Below, one piece after another: positions 8,507 to 20,574 of a stretch of 64,000 nt of DNA (position 1 is the first letter of the stretch; each line of letters opens with the position of its first letter). Below the pieces are notes generated by a model. It searched no databases. It was given only the letters and a program-made list of their open reading frames with translations, and was not told where the DNA came from. The translations under genes and the position numbers were made by a program. The stretch comes from Candidatus Methylospira mobilis (GTDB lineage Bacteria > Pseudomonadota > Gammaproteobacteria > Methylococcales > Methylococcaceae), in contig NZ_CP044205.1 in assembly GCF_009498235.1 (NCBI RefSeq), positions 2,729,389-2,793,388 of the forward strand, given 5' to 3'.

Positions 8507-8566
8507 CAGGAGCGGCCTTCAGCGCTCGCGAATCGCAGACCGCACGCGGGCTAAAGGCCGCTCCTG
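8507..8566. repeat. REP-like palindromic intergenic repeat
   Basis: The outer arms CAGGAGCGGCC and GGCCGCTCCTG are perfect inverted repeats enclosing about 38 bases. It is the same family as the repeat at 3668-3723 (AGGAGCGG, CTTCAG and GGGCTAAAG cores). It fills the 205-base gap between petC and sspA and may separate the two transcripts. Confidence 0.75.
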
Positions 8567-8633
8567 CAAAGATAGGCAACGGCAACCGAATTGTTACAAA
8601 TAAACAACTATCGGAATAGAATAGCAAACCATG

Positions 8634-9389
8634 CTATTCGATACCTTTCCAATAAATTTTTTTCAGCTTATAGAATAACACAACAAATATCAGCAAACCG
8701 AACAGCACATACTTGCCGGTCCTGATACGCTGTAATTGCCCCGGTTCTGCGGCATAGACAAGGAAATTGACAATATCAGTCACCGCCTGATCGAATTGCG
8801 CTTCGGTCATTTTTCCTTGACTCGCAGGAACCAGATGATCTATCGCGTCCACTCCTGCTGTTTTCCGGTATACGGGTTTTTGCATGCCCTGCAGCTCCCA
8901 AAGAACATTAGGCATGCCGACATCGAAGAACACCAGATTATTCGAGCCTGTCGGACGCGAAGGATCCAGATAGAAACCCTTGAGATAAGTGTACAGCCAA
9001 TCCGCCCCACGCGCGCGCGCGATCAGGGAAAGATCGGGCGGCGCGACGCCAAACCAGACCTCACCGTCCCTGGAGCGCATCGCGGTCTGCATGGTGTCGT
9101 GCACTCTGGCATCCGCCATCATAATGGACTTGCTCATTTCCTGCTCGCTAAGCCCATAATCTCCGGCAAAACGGGAATAACGCAGATGCTTGACCGAATG
9201 GCATCCTATGCAATAACTTACATAATACTCGGCGCCTCTGCGTACCGAGTGAATATCGAATACGTCAACATCGGCATCCTGCAAATGCGCCGCACCGCCG
9301 GCACCTGCGGCCGCAGCCCAAAGCAGCATAGCGCAGAACAGGAGTTTTTTTTGTAAGTCCAGGTGATTTTTCAAAAATAACATACGCAC
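8634..9389 (-). CDS. petC: Ubiquinol-cytochrome c reductase cytochrome c1
   Basis: The cytochrome c1 subunit of the bc1 complex, 251 residues; it carries electrons from the Rieske protein to soluble cytochrome c on the periplasmic side. It has a signal peptide (hydrophobic residues about 15-33), the heme c site CIGCH near residue 60, the methionine-ligand region with GMPNVLWELQGMQKPVY, and a C-terminal membrane anchor (YVLFGLLIFVVLFYKL). It starts one base after the cytochrome b stop. Family and order are unambiguous. Confidence 0.95.
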   Translation of the reverse strand: MRMLFLKNHLDLQKKLLFCAMLLWAAAAGAGGAAHLQDADVDVFDIHSVRRGAEYYVSYCIGCHSVKHLRYSRFAGDYGLSEQEMSKSIMMADARVHDTMQTAMRSRDGEVWFGVAPPDLSLIARARGADWLYTYLKGFYLDPSRPTGSNNLVFFDVGMPNVLWELQGMQKPVYRKTAGVDAIDHLVPASQGKMTEAQFDQAVTDIVNFLVYAAEPGQLQRIRTGKYVLFGLLIFVVLFYKLKKIYWKGIE

Positions 9390-9390
9390 C

Positions 9391-10773
9391 TTAATCGCAG
9401 TACTTGCCGCAGGTTTTTTTTATGCTTTTATCGACAGGTTCGTAATACGAACTCAGTTTGCGCCAGAACTGTGTGGCGGCCAGCCAAGCCAATCCGGTTC
9501 TGACCCAATGCCAATGCAACCCTTCTCTTTGCGCCAACGGAATGATGGGTTCGCGCAAGCGATCCGGAAGCGCCAGTGTTTTTTCCCGCCCGGAAAAGAG
9601 CATCAGAAATACGAAAAAGCCAAAATAAACCGCAGTGAAAATCCGCGCCAACAAGGCGTTGACAGGCGAAACAGATAATGTGCCGAGTACCCCAAGCCCA
9701 AGAAAGCTGATTACAAACAATAACAGCAGCAATTTGAAAATACGGCTGCGATATCTGATCGACTTCACCGGACAACGATCTATCCACGGCATAGCAAACA
9801 GGATGCCTACAGCCGCCGCCATTGCTATCACGCCGCCCAGCTTGTCCGGCACTGCGCGCAAAATCGAATAAAACGGCGTGAAATACCAGACCGGAGCGAT
9901 ATGTTCCGGCGTCTTGATCGGGTTTGCAGGATCGAAATTAGGCGACTCGAGGAAATAGCCGCCGAATTCCGGCATATAAAATACGACGGCGGCGAAGATC
10001 AGTAAAAATACCGACACTGCAAACAGATCCTTGACCGTATAATACGGATGCAGCGGAATACCGTCTTTCGGAATGCCGTTATCATCCAGGTTTTTCTTGA
10101 TTTCCACGCCGTCCGGATTATTCGAACCCGTCGTGTGTAACGCCGCCAGATGCAAAACCACCAGGCCCAGCAACGCCAGCGGTATTGCGATCACATGAAA
10201 GGCAAAAAAGCGGTTAAGCGTTGCGTCGGATACAACAAAGTCTCCACGCAGCCATAGCGCGAGATCTTCGCCGACTACCGGAACCGCGCCGAACAGCGAA
10301 ATGATGACCTGCGCGCCCCAGTAGGACATCTGCCCCCACGGCAGCAGGTAGCCCATGAAAGCTTCCGCCATCAGCATAACGAAAATAACCATGCCGAACA
10401 GCCAGACCAGTTCCCTGGGCGACTTGAAGGACCCATAAAACAGCGCTCTGAACATGTGCAGGTAGATCACGATGAAAAATGCCGAAGCGCCGGTGGAATG
10501 CATGTAGCGTATCAGCCAGCCCCAGCTGACATCACGCATGATGTATTCGACCGAGTCGAAAGCCATGGCGGCATCGGGCTTGTAGTGCATGGTCAGAAAA
10601 ATACCGGTCACAATCTGATTGACCAGCATCAGCAGCGCCAATGATCCGAAAAAATAAAGGAAATTAAAATTCTTCGGAGCGTAATAACGCGCCATATGAT
10701 CGTTCCAGAAGGATACGATAGGCAGCCGTTCATCTACCCATTGCAGCAGACTTGCAGACATTTTTCCCATCAT
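9391..10773 (-). CDS. petB: Ubiquinol-cytochrome c reductase cytochrome b
   Basis: A full-length cytochrome b of about 460 residues with the eight-helix architecture, including the two histidine pairs that hold hemes bL and bH (segments GWLIRYMHSTGASAFFIVIY and FFAFHVIAIPLALLGLVVLH). The Qo-site PEWY-type motif reads PVWYFTPFYSIL here, i.e. P-V-W-Y. The C-terminus has an extra cytosolic tail. The ATG start at 10773 overlaps the Rieske stop by four bases, showing translational coupling. Confidence 0.95.
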   Translation of the reverse strand: MMGKMSASLLQWVDERLPIVSFWNDHMARYYAPKNFNFLYFFGSLALLMLVNQIVTGIFLTMHYKPDAAMAFDSVEYIMRDVSWGWLIRYMHSTGASAFFIVIYLHMFRALFYGSFKSPRELVWLFGMVIFVMLMAEAFMGYLLPWGQMSYWGAQVIISLFGAVPVVGEDLALWLRGDFVVSDATLNRFFAFHVIAIPLALLGLVVLHLAALHTTGSNNPDGVEIKKNLDDNGIPKDGIPLHPYYTVKDLFAVSVFLLIFAAVVFYMPEFGGYFLESPNFDPANPIKTPEHIAPVWYFTPFYSILRAVPDKLGGVIAMAAAVGILFAMPWIDRCPVKSIRYRSRIFKLLLLLFVISFLGLGVLGTLSVSPVNALLARIFTAVYFGFFVFLMLFSGREKTLALPDRLREPIIPLAQREGLHWHWVRTGLAWLAATQFWRKLSSYYEPVDKSIKKTCGKYCD

Positions 10774-11384
10774 GCGGCTTCTCCCTGATCGGAACCGATC
10801 AATAGTCGCGTTTCGCTCAGATAAACATGCGGTGGAATTTCAAGGTTGCGAGGCGCAGGAACGCCTTTATAGACGCGCCCGGCCAGATCAAAGCGTGAAC
10901 CGTGGCACGGGCAGAAAAAACCGCCCCGCCAGTCGGCGCCCAGATCGGCGGGAGCGACTTCCGGCCGGTAGTTGGGAGAGCACCCCAGATGCGTGCACAG
11001 GCCGACCGCAACGAAAACCTCGGGACGGATCGAACGAACTTCATTTGCGGCGTTCGCGGGCTGCTCGGATTCTTTTGACAAGGGGTCGAGGAGAATATCA
11101 GTAAACCCGTTTAATGTCTTGAGGTTTTCGTCCGTGCGTTTCAAAATCCAGACCGGCTTGCCGCGCCACATGACCCGTATCAATTGGCCGGGCTCCAATT
11201 TACTGATATCGACTTCCACCGGGGCCGCAGCTGCCTGAGCCCGCGCGCTGGGCGCCATGGAAGCCATAAAAGGGGTTACGGCCAGTCCTGCTCCGACTAT
11301 GCCGGCTACGCTCGCTACCTTGGTTAAAAACCAGCGCTTTTCTGCATCAAGCTCATCCGCTGCGGTCTGTTCCACTGATGCCAT
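10770..11384 (-). CDS. petA: Ubiquinol-cytochrome c reductase iron-sulfur (Rieske) subunit
   Basis: About 204 residues starting MASVEQTAADELDAEKRWFL; an upstream in-frame ATG at 11459 would add 25 residues without family support. An N-terminal membrane anchor, VASVAGIVGAGLAVTPFMAS, has the look of a Tat/uncleaved anchor, though without a clear twin-arginine. The Rieske [2Fe-2S] motifs are CTHLGCSPNY and CPCHGSRFD. First gene of the bc1 operon; the preceding 100 bases down to hisC are AT-rich and hold its promoter. Confidence 0.94.
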   Translation of the reverse strand: MASVEQTAADELDAEKRWFLTKVASVAGIVGAGLAVTPFMASMAPSARAQAAAAPVEVDISKLEPGQLIRVMWRGKPVWILKRTDENLKTLNGFTDILLDPLSKESEQPANAANEVRSIRPEVFVAVGLCTHLGCSPNYRPEVAPADLGADWRGGFFCPCHGSRFDLAGRVYKGVPAPRNLEIPPHVYLSETRLLIGSDQGEAA

Positions 11385-11492
11385 CAGTCTTTCACTCTTG
11401 TTATGTTGTTTGTAAATGGATTGTTTACCCATTTTAAACGCAAGCGGCCAACAAGACAATTGTATGATTATAAATACATAAAAAACAAATAG

Positions 11493-12581
11493 TTAAATAA
11501 TAACCCGATGTAGCTCATCGACGAATATCCGATTTTCTTCCGGCGTTCCCACGGTGACGCGCAGGCAGCCGCTGAGCAGTCCGCCCGCCGGGTCCAGATT
11601 CTTGATAAGAATGCCTGCATCCCTCAGTCCGTTAAATACGTCTATTGCGCTCATGGACAGTACGCGGAAAGTAATAAAATTGGCTTCACTGGGGTAAGTA
11701 CGAATCGACGCGATTTCATTCAGCCGCGCCAGCAACCACCGACGCTGCTCGCGGATAAGCCTGACTTGCGCATCGAAAACCGGCGCATGCGCCAATGCAA
11801 GTTCGGCGCTGGCTTGCGTCAGGATATTGATATTATAAGGAAGCCTCAGCTTGTTAAACTCGGCTATCAGACCTGGATCGCCCGCCATATAACCCAGACG
11901 CAACCCGGCCAGCCCCTGTTTGGATAGTGTCCGCATCACTAATAAATTAGGAAATTCCGGCAGGAGCGGCATGAAGCTGCTGTCGGTAAATGCCGCATAG
12001 GCTTCATCAACGACCACCAGCCCCGGCGACAACGCCAGAATTTGTTCAATTTCGTCCCGGCGAAACAAATTTCCGGTCGGGTTATTCGGATAAGCCAAAA
12101 AAATCACTGCCGGACGAAGCGTTTCAATTGCGGCGATCATAGCCGGCATATCCAGTGAAAAATCGTCCGATCGCAAAGGTACGCCCTCGAAACGCAGACC
12201 TAAACCGATTGCTATCTGCCGGTACATGACAAAGGTCGGTTCAGGCGCCAGGACAACTGCGTCCTGACCCGCTATCGCCATCAATATGATTTGTATCAGT
12301 TCGTCCGATCCGTTACCGAGCAATAACGCGCTTTCGGCCGGGATATTGAATGATGAAACCAGCGCTGCGCACAATGCCGCCGAGGACGGATCGGGGTAAC
12401 GATTGGGCTTGACTGTGCGCAAACGCTGCAGCCATTCGTTAACCAGCTCTTCCGGCCAATCGTACGGATTTTCCATAGCGTCGAGTTTGATAAAGTTCGT
12501 GGCGGGCGGCACATGGTAAACGGAAAGTTGTTGCAGTTCCGGTCTGAGCAGCGCTTTAACCCTGTCTGTTGCGTTATACAT
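11493..12581 (-). CDS. hisC: Histidinol-phosphate aminotransferase
   Basis: A pyridoxal-phosphate aminotransferase of 362 residues catalysing the imidazole-acetol phosphate to histidinol phosphate step. Visible motifs are NPYDWPEEL, LLGNGSDELIQ, the AYPNNPTGN loop and the PLP lysine in RTLSKQGLAGLRLGY. The start MYNATDRVKALLRPEL at 12581 is chosen because the longer frame would run 38 bases into hisD. It follows hisD by 52 bases. Confidence 0.93.
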   Translation of the reverse strand: MYNATDRVKALLRPELQQLSVYHVPPATNFIKLDAMENPYDWPEELVNEWLQRLRTVKPNRYPDPSSAALCAALVSSFNIPAESALLLGNGSDELIQIILMAIAGQDAVVLAPEPTFVMYRQIAIGLGLRFEGVPLRSDDFSLDMPAMIAAIETLRPAVIFLAYPNNPTGNLFRRDEIEQILALSPGLVVVDEAYAAFTDSSFMPLLPEFPNLLVMRTLSKQGLAGLRLGYMAGDPGLIAEFNKLRLPYNINILTQASAELALAHAPVFDAQVRLIREQRRWLLARLNEIASIRTYPSEANFITFRVLSMSAIDVFNGLRDAGILIKNLDPAGGLLSGCLRVTVGTPEENRIFVDELHRVII

Positions 12582-12633
12582 GCGGATTTGATGCCGTACG
12601 TTTTTTACTGATTGCAGGAGCGGGATCGGAGCG

Positions 12634-13944
12634 TTACGAATGTTGAATTCGAAATTCGGCGGAGCGCGCATGCGCTGTCAACCCTTCTCCACGCGCCAGC
12701 ACGGAAGCGGTTTTGCCTAAGACGTCCGCACCGGGGCCTGAACAAAAAATCAGACTGGAGCGTTTTTGAAAATCGTAAACGCCCAGCGGCGATGAGAATC
12801 TCGCCGTGCCTGAGGTCGGCAACACATGATTGGGGCCGGCGCAGTAATCGCCCAGCGCTTCTGCGGTATGCCGCCCCATGAAAATAGCGCCGGCATGGCG
12901 GATACCGCCCGACAGGCTTGCCGGATCGGCAACCGAAAGTTCCAGATGCTCAGGCGCAATGCGGTTGGCGACTTCTATCGCCTGATTCAGGTCCCGAACC
13001 TGTATCAATGCGCCGCGGCTGTTTAAAGACGCCGCAATGACCTCCTTACGCTCCATGCCTGACAGTAACTTTTCCATGCTGGCGGCCACCGCCTCCAGAT
13101 GCCCTGCGTCGGGACTCACCAGTATCGCCTGGGCGTCTTCATCGTGCTCGGCTTGCGAAAACAAATCCATCGCAACCCAGTCGGGATCGGTTTGACCGTC
13201 GCCAATTACCAGTATTTCCGAAGGGCCGGCAATCATATCAATGCCGCATTGACCAAAAACCAGTTTTTTGGCCGTCGCAACGTAAATATTACCGGGCCCG
13301 ACGATTTTATCCACGCGTGGCACCGTCGCCGTTCCATAGGCCAGAGCAGCGACTGCTTGAGCTCCCCCCACACGGAACACGCGGTCGACTCCGGCAAGGA
13401 ATGCCGCGGCAAGCACCAATTCATTGAGTTCGCCGTCCGGAGTGGGAACTACCATGATGATTTCGGGAACCCCGGCGACCTTGGCGGGAATCACATTCAT
13501 CAGCACCGAAGATGGATAAGCGGCTTTTCCTCCGGGTACATAGACGCCGACACGATCCAGCGGCGTCACCTGCTGACCCAGCACAGTCCCGTCCGCTTCG
13601 GTGTAACTCCAGCTTTCGGTTTTCTGATGCCCGGCATAAGCGCGTATACGCGCTGCGGCTGTTTCCAGCGCCTGCTGCTTCTGGCTATCCAAACCTTTCC
13701 AGGCCTGCTCCAGTTTATCGCGGCTTAGCTCAAGCTGATCCATGCGCTCAACCGCATAGCGATCAAAGCGGTGCGTATAATCCATGAGCGCGGCATCGCC
13801 CTCGTGTCTGACCCGCTCAATGATTTCCAGCACACGCTGATGTATTGCGCTATCGCTCGCTTCATTCCACGACAACAACGCATCCATCTGGCGTGCGAAA
13901 TCGGCATCCAGCGCGTTCAACCGGCGAATTTTCAGTTCAGACAT
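12634..13944 (-). CDS. hisD: Histidinol dehydrogenase
   Basis: A 436-residue zinc enzyme catalysing the last two steps of histidine synthesis (histidinol to histidine, two NAD). Family blocks seen: [27 protein letters not shown], the zinc/catalytic stretch [13 protein letters not shown] and APEHLELSV. Length is normal. It follows hisG by 257 bases. Confidence 0.96.
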   Translation of the reverse strand: MSELKIRRLNALDADFARQMDALLSWNEASDSAIHQRVLEIIERVRHEGDAALMDYTHRFDRYAVERMDQLELSRDKLEQAWKGLDSQKQQALETAAARIRAYAGHQKTESWSYTEADGTVLGQQVTPLDRVGVYVPGGKAAYPSSVLMNVIPAKVAGVPEIIMVVPTPDGELNELVLAAAFLAGVDRVFRVGGAQAVAALAYGTATVPRVDKIVGPGNIYVATAKKLVFGQCGIDMIAGPSEILVIGDGQTDPDWVAMDLFSQAEHDEDAQAILVSPDAGHLEAVAASMEKLLSGMERKEVIAASLNSRGALIQVRDLNQAIEVANRIAPEHLELSVADPASLSGGIRHAGAIFMGRHTAEALGDYCAGPNHVLPTSGTARFSSPLGVYDFQKRSSLIFCSGPGADVLGKTASVLARGEGLTAHARSAEFRIQHS

Positions 13945-14201
13945 AAGAGACCTATATAAAACTCAAAAAACCTCAACAATACGGAGTGGAAACTGCAATG
14001 CCGCTGATTTTACAAAACCATACAGCAATACCGGGCGCGATTCATGATGAGGGTCAGCGGGTTAGATTGTCGAGACTGGCCGGGATGGATTCACGGCATG
14101 GATGGTATGGACCGGTACGTTTCCGCATGGTTCGTTCTACCGCCGCATCATACCGAGAGCGGAACAGTCTGGATTTACCCTGTGATCAAGCATCTTCCCC
14201 G

Positions 14202-14831
14202 CTATACGCGCGCAGCAACGATCTGCTCCATCCTGCGTAGAAAATCGCTTACCACCTGATGCTTGGTTTTCATTGCCGCCTTATTGACAACCAGGCGGCT
14301 GGAAATCGCCATGATTTCCTCACGCGCTTCGAGACCGTTGGCCTTGAGCGTATTCCCGGTATCGACCAGATCGACAATCACATCGGCCAAACCGACCAGA
14401 GGCGCCAGTTCCATGGAGCCGTACAGTTTGATGATTTCAGATTGTACGCCCTGTCCGGCGAAATAGCGCTGCGCCAGTTTGACATACTTGGTCGCTACGC
14501 GCAGACGCTGCCCGGACGGTACATAATCCCTGCGTGCAGCAGTCATCAAACGGCAACGCGCGATGCCCAGATCGATAGGTTCATAGAGTCCCTCATCGCC
14601 GTATTCGGCCAGCACATCCTTACCGGCGATGCCCATGTCGGCGGCGCCATATTCCACATAAGTCGGGACATCGGTGGCGCGAATCACCAGCAAGCGGATA
14701 TCAATGTGGTTAGTCGGCAATATCAATTTACGGCTTTTATCCGGATCTATGGTCGGCACGATCCCGGCCTCAGCCAGTAAAGGCAAGGCATCCTCGTAAA
14801 TTCTACCTTTGGAAACGGCCAGTGTCAGCAT
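14202..14831 (-). CDS. hisG: ATP phosphoribosyltransferase, short form
   Basis: A 209-residue protein of the short HisG class, catalysing the first step of histidine synthesis (ATP plus PRPP). It starts [19 protein letters not shown] and has the phosphate-binding stretch [19 protein letters not shown]. The C-terminal regulatory domain of the long form is absent. Short HisG proteins need the HisZ regulatory partner, which is not in this window. Start ATG at 14831. Confidence 0.95.
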   Translation of the reverse strand: MLTLAVSKGRIYEDALPLLAEAGIVPTIDPDKSRKLILPTNHIDIRLLVIRATDVPTYVEYGAADMGIAGKDVLAEYGDEGLYEPIDLGIARCRLMTAARRDYVPSGQRLRVATKYVKLAQRYFAGQGVQSEIIKLYGSMELAPLVGLADVIVDLVDTGNTLKANGLEAREEIMAISSRLVVNKAAMKTKHQVVSDFLRRMEQIVAARV

Positions 14832-14945
14832 CTGCGCGAAGCTCTAGGAGGGTAGCGCTGATTTATTGAAAATCAGCAGCTTTCCGGTTTCAAATATCAT
14901 ATGTTTGAAAGAAACAATGGAGAGGCGTTGCTCAATCGGCGCTCC

Positions 14946-16604
<1,659 letters not shown>

Positions 16605-16618
<14 letters not shown>

Positions 16619-17222
16619 TTTTCCGGGTTTCGCGCGGCGCTGCGGACACTACACCGGCTTTAACCGGCGTAGCCGCGATTTTTTTAGCCATAGCAGGTGG
16701 TTTTGGTTTTTCGGCGCTATGCGCCGCAGGAGCCGGTTCAGCCTGTTGTTTATTAGACCCTTCCTCCGCCTTGGAAAACAGGAAACGACTGATGAGCTGC
16801 TCCAGTATCATGGCCGACTGCGTCATTTCTATTTTATCACCATCCGTGAGCGGCTCATCCAGCGCACCAGGCGTTAATCCGATGTACTGTTCGCCGAGCA
16901 GACCCTGAGTCAGAATACTGGCGCTGGTATCGCTGGGTATCGTATTGAAATACGGATCTATCTTCATTTCCACAACCGCTTCGAAGGATTTCTTGTCAAA
17001 ACGGATCGCACTGACTCTGCCGACACGCACACCCGACATTGAAACCGGCGCGCGCACTTTCAAACTGCCGACATTGGAAAACCGGGCGGTAACGGTATAG
17101 CTGTTGTCTTCAAACTTCAGCGCGCCCAGGTTGCTAACCTGCATGGCCAGAAAAAACAGTCCCAGCAGACCCAACGCAACGAATACGCCGACCCATGTTT
17201 CCATAACCCTCGATTGCAGCAT
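16605..17222 (-). CDS. mlaD: MlaD, substrate-binding MCE-domain protein
   Basis: A 205-residue inner-membrane-anchored MCE protein of the Mla lipid transport system. One N-terminal membrane helix (VGVFVALGLLGLFFLAMQV) precedes the MCE domain (YTVTARFSNVGSLKVRAPV through LTQGLLGEQYIGLTPG). The C-terminal 60 residues are a low-complexity Ala/Pro/Lys tail, longer than usual. It begins three bases after mlaE. Confidence 0.93.
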
Positions 17223-17225
17223 TAT

Positions 17226-18005
17226 TCAATCTCCAAACATCAGCGCAGTCAGAACGAAATCGCAACTCAGCACAGCAAATGCCGAACTGACAACCGAACG
17301 CGTAGTCGCACGACTGACACCCTCGGAAGTAGGTACCGCATCGTCGCCTTCAAAAACTGCTATCCAGGTAACTACGGCGCCAAAAACCATGCTTTTGATG
17401 ACGCCATTCAGAATATCATCGTAAAAGTCGATCTGGGCGCGCATTTGCGACCAGAAAGCGCCCTCATCGACGCCCAACAGACCGACACCGACAAAATAGC
17501 CTCCCACCACACCCACCATGCTGAACAGCGAGGCCAGCAGCGGCATGGAAATCAGGCCGGCAAAAAAGCGCGGCGCAATAATGCGCTTGATCGGATCCAC
17601 CGCCATCATTTCCATGCCGGAAAGCTGTTCGGTCGCCTTCATCAAACCTATTTCCGCGGTAAGGGAAGAACCGGCCCGCCCCGAAAACAGCAGCGCGGTA
17701 ACAACCGGCCCGAGCTCCCTTACCAGCGAGGTCGCCACCATGACTCCCAGCGCCTGCTCGGCGGCGAAATCGGACAGTACATAATATCCCTGCAGTCCAA
17801 GCACCATGCCGACAAACAGCCCCGACACCAGTATGATCATCAGACTCAATACCCCGACTGAATACATCTGGGTCACCAGTAAACCCGGGCGGCGTAGAAT
17901 GAGCGGCAGGCCGGATAAAACATGCAGCATGAACAGGCTGGCCCTGCCCAGTTTCGCCACTCTGAGCAATGTATTTCTGCCCAATGTCCGCAACAGGATC
18001 TCCAT
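17226..18005 (-). CDS. mlaE: MlaE, phospholipid ABC transporter permease
   Basis: A 259-residue permease of the MlaE family with several transmembrane helices and conserved blocks LVRELGPVVTALLFSGRAGS and EIGLMKATEQLSGMEMMAV. It forms the membrane core of MlaFEDB, which maintains outer-membrane lipid asymmetry. It starts three bases after the mlaF stop. Confidence 0.94.
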   Translation of the reverse strand: MEILLRTLGRNTLLRVAKLGRASLFMLHVLSGLPLILRRPGLLVTQMYSVGVLSLMIILVSGLFVGMVLGLQGYYVLSDFAAEQALGVMVATSLVRELGPVVTALLFSGRAGSSLTAEIGLMKATEQLSGMEMMAVDPIKRIIAPRFFAGLISMPLLASLFSMVGVVGGYFVGVGLLGVDEGAFWSQMRAQIDFYDDILNGVIKSMVFGAVVTWIAVFEGDDAVPTSEGVSRATTRSVVSSAFAVLSCDFVLTALMFGD

Positions 18006-18008
18006 CGC

Positions 18009-18827
18009 TTAGTTCAACTCCATCAGGTCTTCGGCATAATCCCGAGCAGGGTAATGAAATGCGACCGGGCCGTCAGCCAAACCGTCCATGAATTGCCTGA
18101 CCCAGGGCGACTCCGAGCGACGGATATCATCCGGCGTGCCCTGCCCGGCAACTTTTCCGTCGGAAATCAGATAAACATAATCGGCAATACTAGCCGTTTC
18201 GCGCACGTCATGGGAAACCACTACGCTGGTCAGACCCATCTCGCGGTTTAAATCGCGTATCAATTTGACCAGAATGCCCATGGAGATCGGGTCCTGGCCG
18301 GTAAAAGGCTCGTCGTACATCACCATCAACGGGTCCAATACGATAGCACGCGCCAGTGCAACGCGCCGAGCCATGCCGCCGGAAAGCTGGGCCGGCATCA
18401 GATCCCGCGCACCGCGCAGTCCGACGGCCTGCAGCTTGATCAGCACCAGCGTGCGAATCACCGTTTCGGGCAAGCCGCTATGCTCGCGCAGAGGGAATGC
18501 GACGTTATCGAACACGGATAAGTCGGTCAGCAAGGCGCCGCTCTGAAACAGCATGCCCATGCGCTTGCGTAACCGGTAAAGCGCATCGGGACGCTGCTCG
18601 TGCACCGTAACGCCGTCAAAGACGACGGTTCCCGCGGATGGTTTGAGCTGTCCGCCGATCAATTTAAGCAGCGTTGTTTTCCCCGTGCCGCTGGGTCCCA
18701 TAATGGCAGTAACCTTACCCTTGGGAATATCGAGGCATACACCGTCGAAAATTTTCCGTTCGTCTCGGAAAAAGCTCAGGTCGCGAATGGAAACAAGAAT
18801 ATTTTCCGGGGAGCAAACGCCTGTCAT
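18009..18827 (-). CDS. mlaF: MlaF, phospholipid ABC transporter ATP-binding protein
   Basis: An ABC ATPase of 272 residues with Walker A GPSGTGKTT, signature LSGGMARRVALARA, Walker B LMVMYDEPF followed by the TGQDP loop, and the switch histidine in VVSHDV. The start MTGVCSPENILVSI at 18827 is chosen; the in-frame extension to 18926 lacks family similarity. It heads the minus-strand mla-murA-his group and is divergent from kdsD. Confidence 0.93.
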   Translation of the reverse strand: MTGVCSPENILVSIRDLSFFRDERKIFDGVCLDIPKGKVTAIMGPSGTGKTTLLKLIGGQLKPSAGTVVFDGVTVHEQRPDALYRLRKRMGMLFQSGALLTDLSVFDNVAFPLREHSGLPETVIRTLVLIKLQAVGLRGARDLMPAQLSGGMARRVALARAIVLDPLMVMYDEPFTGQDPISMGILVKLIRDLNREMGLTSVVVSHDVRETASIADYVYLISDGKVAGQGTPDDIRRSESPWVRQFMDGLADGPVAFHYPARDYAEDLMELN

Positions 18828-18980
18828 GCGATAACTTTGCAGCCATATGTGTTCTGTAAGCTGGCTATTGTCCCTGACTGACAAGTTAACCGTCAACTTT
18901 AACTGATCAAAACCTTGCGTCAACATGTGAAACCTTGGCCTTGTTCATGACATAATGGCGGCTTGAAGTTACAGAATCCT

Positions 18981-20015
18981 ATGCATCCGAACAATTCAAA
19001 CAACCCGCCACTCAACAGGCCCGACCATTGCGACAGCCGATTAGACCGGCGCTCCGACTTGCTGCGTCTGGGCGCCAGAGTGATCGAAGTTGAAATTCAG
19101 GCGCTTTCAGGCCTGATACCGCGATTGGATCACGGTTTTGCCGATGCATGCGAACTGATGATGGCCTGCAACGGAAGAGTCGTTGTAACAGGCATGGGGA
19201 AGTCGGGGCATATTGCCGGAAAAATTGCCTCAACGCTGGCCAGCACCGGAACTCCCGCCTTCTACGTCCACCCCGGCGAGGCCAGTCATGGCGATTTGGG
19301 CATGATTACCGGACAGGATATCATCCTGGCCTTTTGCAACTCGGGAGAAACATCCGAATTATTGACGATATTGCCGTTTATCAAGCGCATCGGCGCGCCG
19401 CTGATAGCGATTACCGGCAACAGCGGCTCCACCCTGGCGCGTCAGGCCGACATACATCTTGATATTGGCGCGCCCGACGAAGCCTGCCCGTTGGGACTGG
19501 CGCCGACTTCCAGCACAACTGCGTCACTGTCCCTGGGCGATGCGCTTGCCGTCACGCTGCTGCAGGCCAAGGGCTTCACACGCGAGGACTTTGCTTTCTC
19601 CCACCCCGGCGGCAACCTGGGAAAACGTTTGTTTTTACGCGTGAAGGATATCATGCACACCGGAGACGCCATTCCCTGCGTCGAACAGAATGCGCGCATC
19701 AGCGAAGCCTTATTGGAAATGACCGCAAAGAAGCTGGGCATGACCGCCATAATTGACGAAAATAAACGGGCCACCGGCATCTTTACCGACGGCGACTTGC
19801 GGCGCCTGCTGGAGCGCTCGACCGATATCCACGCCACTCCCATAAGCGCAGCCATGACTCGCACTTTTACCGGCATAGCCCAGGACCGTCTGGCAACGGA
19901 GGCGCTATGCGTAATGGAAGACAAACGCATCAGCGCGCTGCTGGTAACCGACGAACAGGCGCGACTCGTAGGAGCAATCAATATGCACGATTTACTGGAA
20001 TCAGGGATTTTTTAA
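18981..20015 (+). CDS. kdsD: D-arabinose 5-phosphate isomerase
   Basis: A 344-residue SIS plus tandem CBS protein converting ribulose 5-phosphate to arabinose 5-phosphate, the precursor of Kdo in lipopolysaccharide. The SIS domain shows VVTGMGKSGHIAGKIAST and the HPGEASHGDLGMI loop; the CBS pair follows VKDIMHTGDAIPC. ATG at 18981 is preferred to a TTG at 18963. The stop codon overlaps the kdsC start (TAATG). Confidence 0.94.
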   Translation: MHPNNSNNPPLNRPDHCDSRLDRRSDLLRLGARVIEVEIQALSGLIPRLDHGFADACELMMACNGRVVVTGMGKSGHIAGKIASTLASTGTPAFYVHPGEASHGDLGMITGQDIILAFCNSGETSELLTILPFIKRIGAPLIAITGNSGSTLARQADIHLDIGAPDEACPLGLAPTSSTTASLSLGDALAVTLLQAKGFTREDFAFSHPGGNLGKRLFLRVKDIMHTGDAIPCVEQNARISEALLEMTAKKLGMTAIIDENKRATGIFTDGDLRRLLERSTDIHATPISAAMTRTFTGIAQDRLATEALCVMEDKRISALLVTDEQARLVGAINMHDLLESGIF

Positions 20016-20542
20016 TGGTCGAAATTTACAAACGCGCCGCCGCAATTAAACTCGTCATTTTCGATGTCGACGGCGTATTAACCGATGGGCGCCTGTTTTT
20101 CGACGAGCAGGGCCGCGAATATAAAAGCTTCCACGCCAGAGACGGGCTCGGCATCAAACTGCTGCAGCAAACCGGCGTCAAGGTCGCCATCATTTCCGGC
20201 AGAAAGGCGCCATCGGTTTCCGCGCGCATGCAAGGATTGGGTATCGCTCCCGAACTCATATTCCTTGGCGAGGACAACAAACTCGAAGCCTTCGAAAAAC
20301 TGATGGCGGCGCTGAAATTGACCGATATGCAAATCGCCCATGTGGGAGACGATCTGCTCGACCTCCCGCTGTTGCGACGGGTAGGCCTGGCAATCACCGT
20401 TGCAGACGCGCACCGATCCGTTATACCGCACACGCACTGGCAGACACGCAATCCCGGCGGTTGCGGCGCCGCCCGTGAAGTCTGTGATTTGATCATGGAT
20501 GCTCAAGGCACTCTGGACCAGATAATACACAGGCACTCATAA
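20015..20542 (+). CDS. kdsC: 3-deoxy-manno-octulosonate-8-phosphatase
   Basis: A 175-residue HAD phosphatase releasing Kdo from Kdo 8-phosphate. Motif I is IFDVDGVLTDG, motif II IISGRKAPSV and motif III/IV HVGDDLLDLPLL. It is the compact, capless KdsC type that works as a tetramer. The start ATG overlaps the kdsD stop by one base, so the two are translationally coupled. Confidence 0.95.
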   Translation: MVEIYKRAAAIKLVIFDVDGVLTDGRLFFDEQGREYKSFHARDGLGIKLLQQTGVKVAIISGRKAPSVSARMQGLGIAPELIFLGEDNKLEAFEKLMAALKLTDMQIAHVGDDLLDLPLLRRVGLAITVADAHRSVIPHTHWQTRNPGGCGAAREVCDLIMDAQGTLDQIIHRHS

Positions 20543-20574
20543 ACCATCGAACATTAAAATACGATACCGAGCCT

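Noticed and set aside
13945-14201. Missing gene between hisD and hisG
   Set aside because: No frame on either strand has a family signature or ribosome site; it appears to be plain intergenic sequence.
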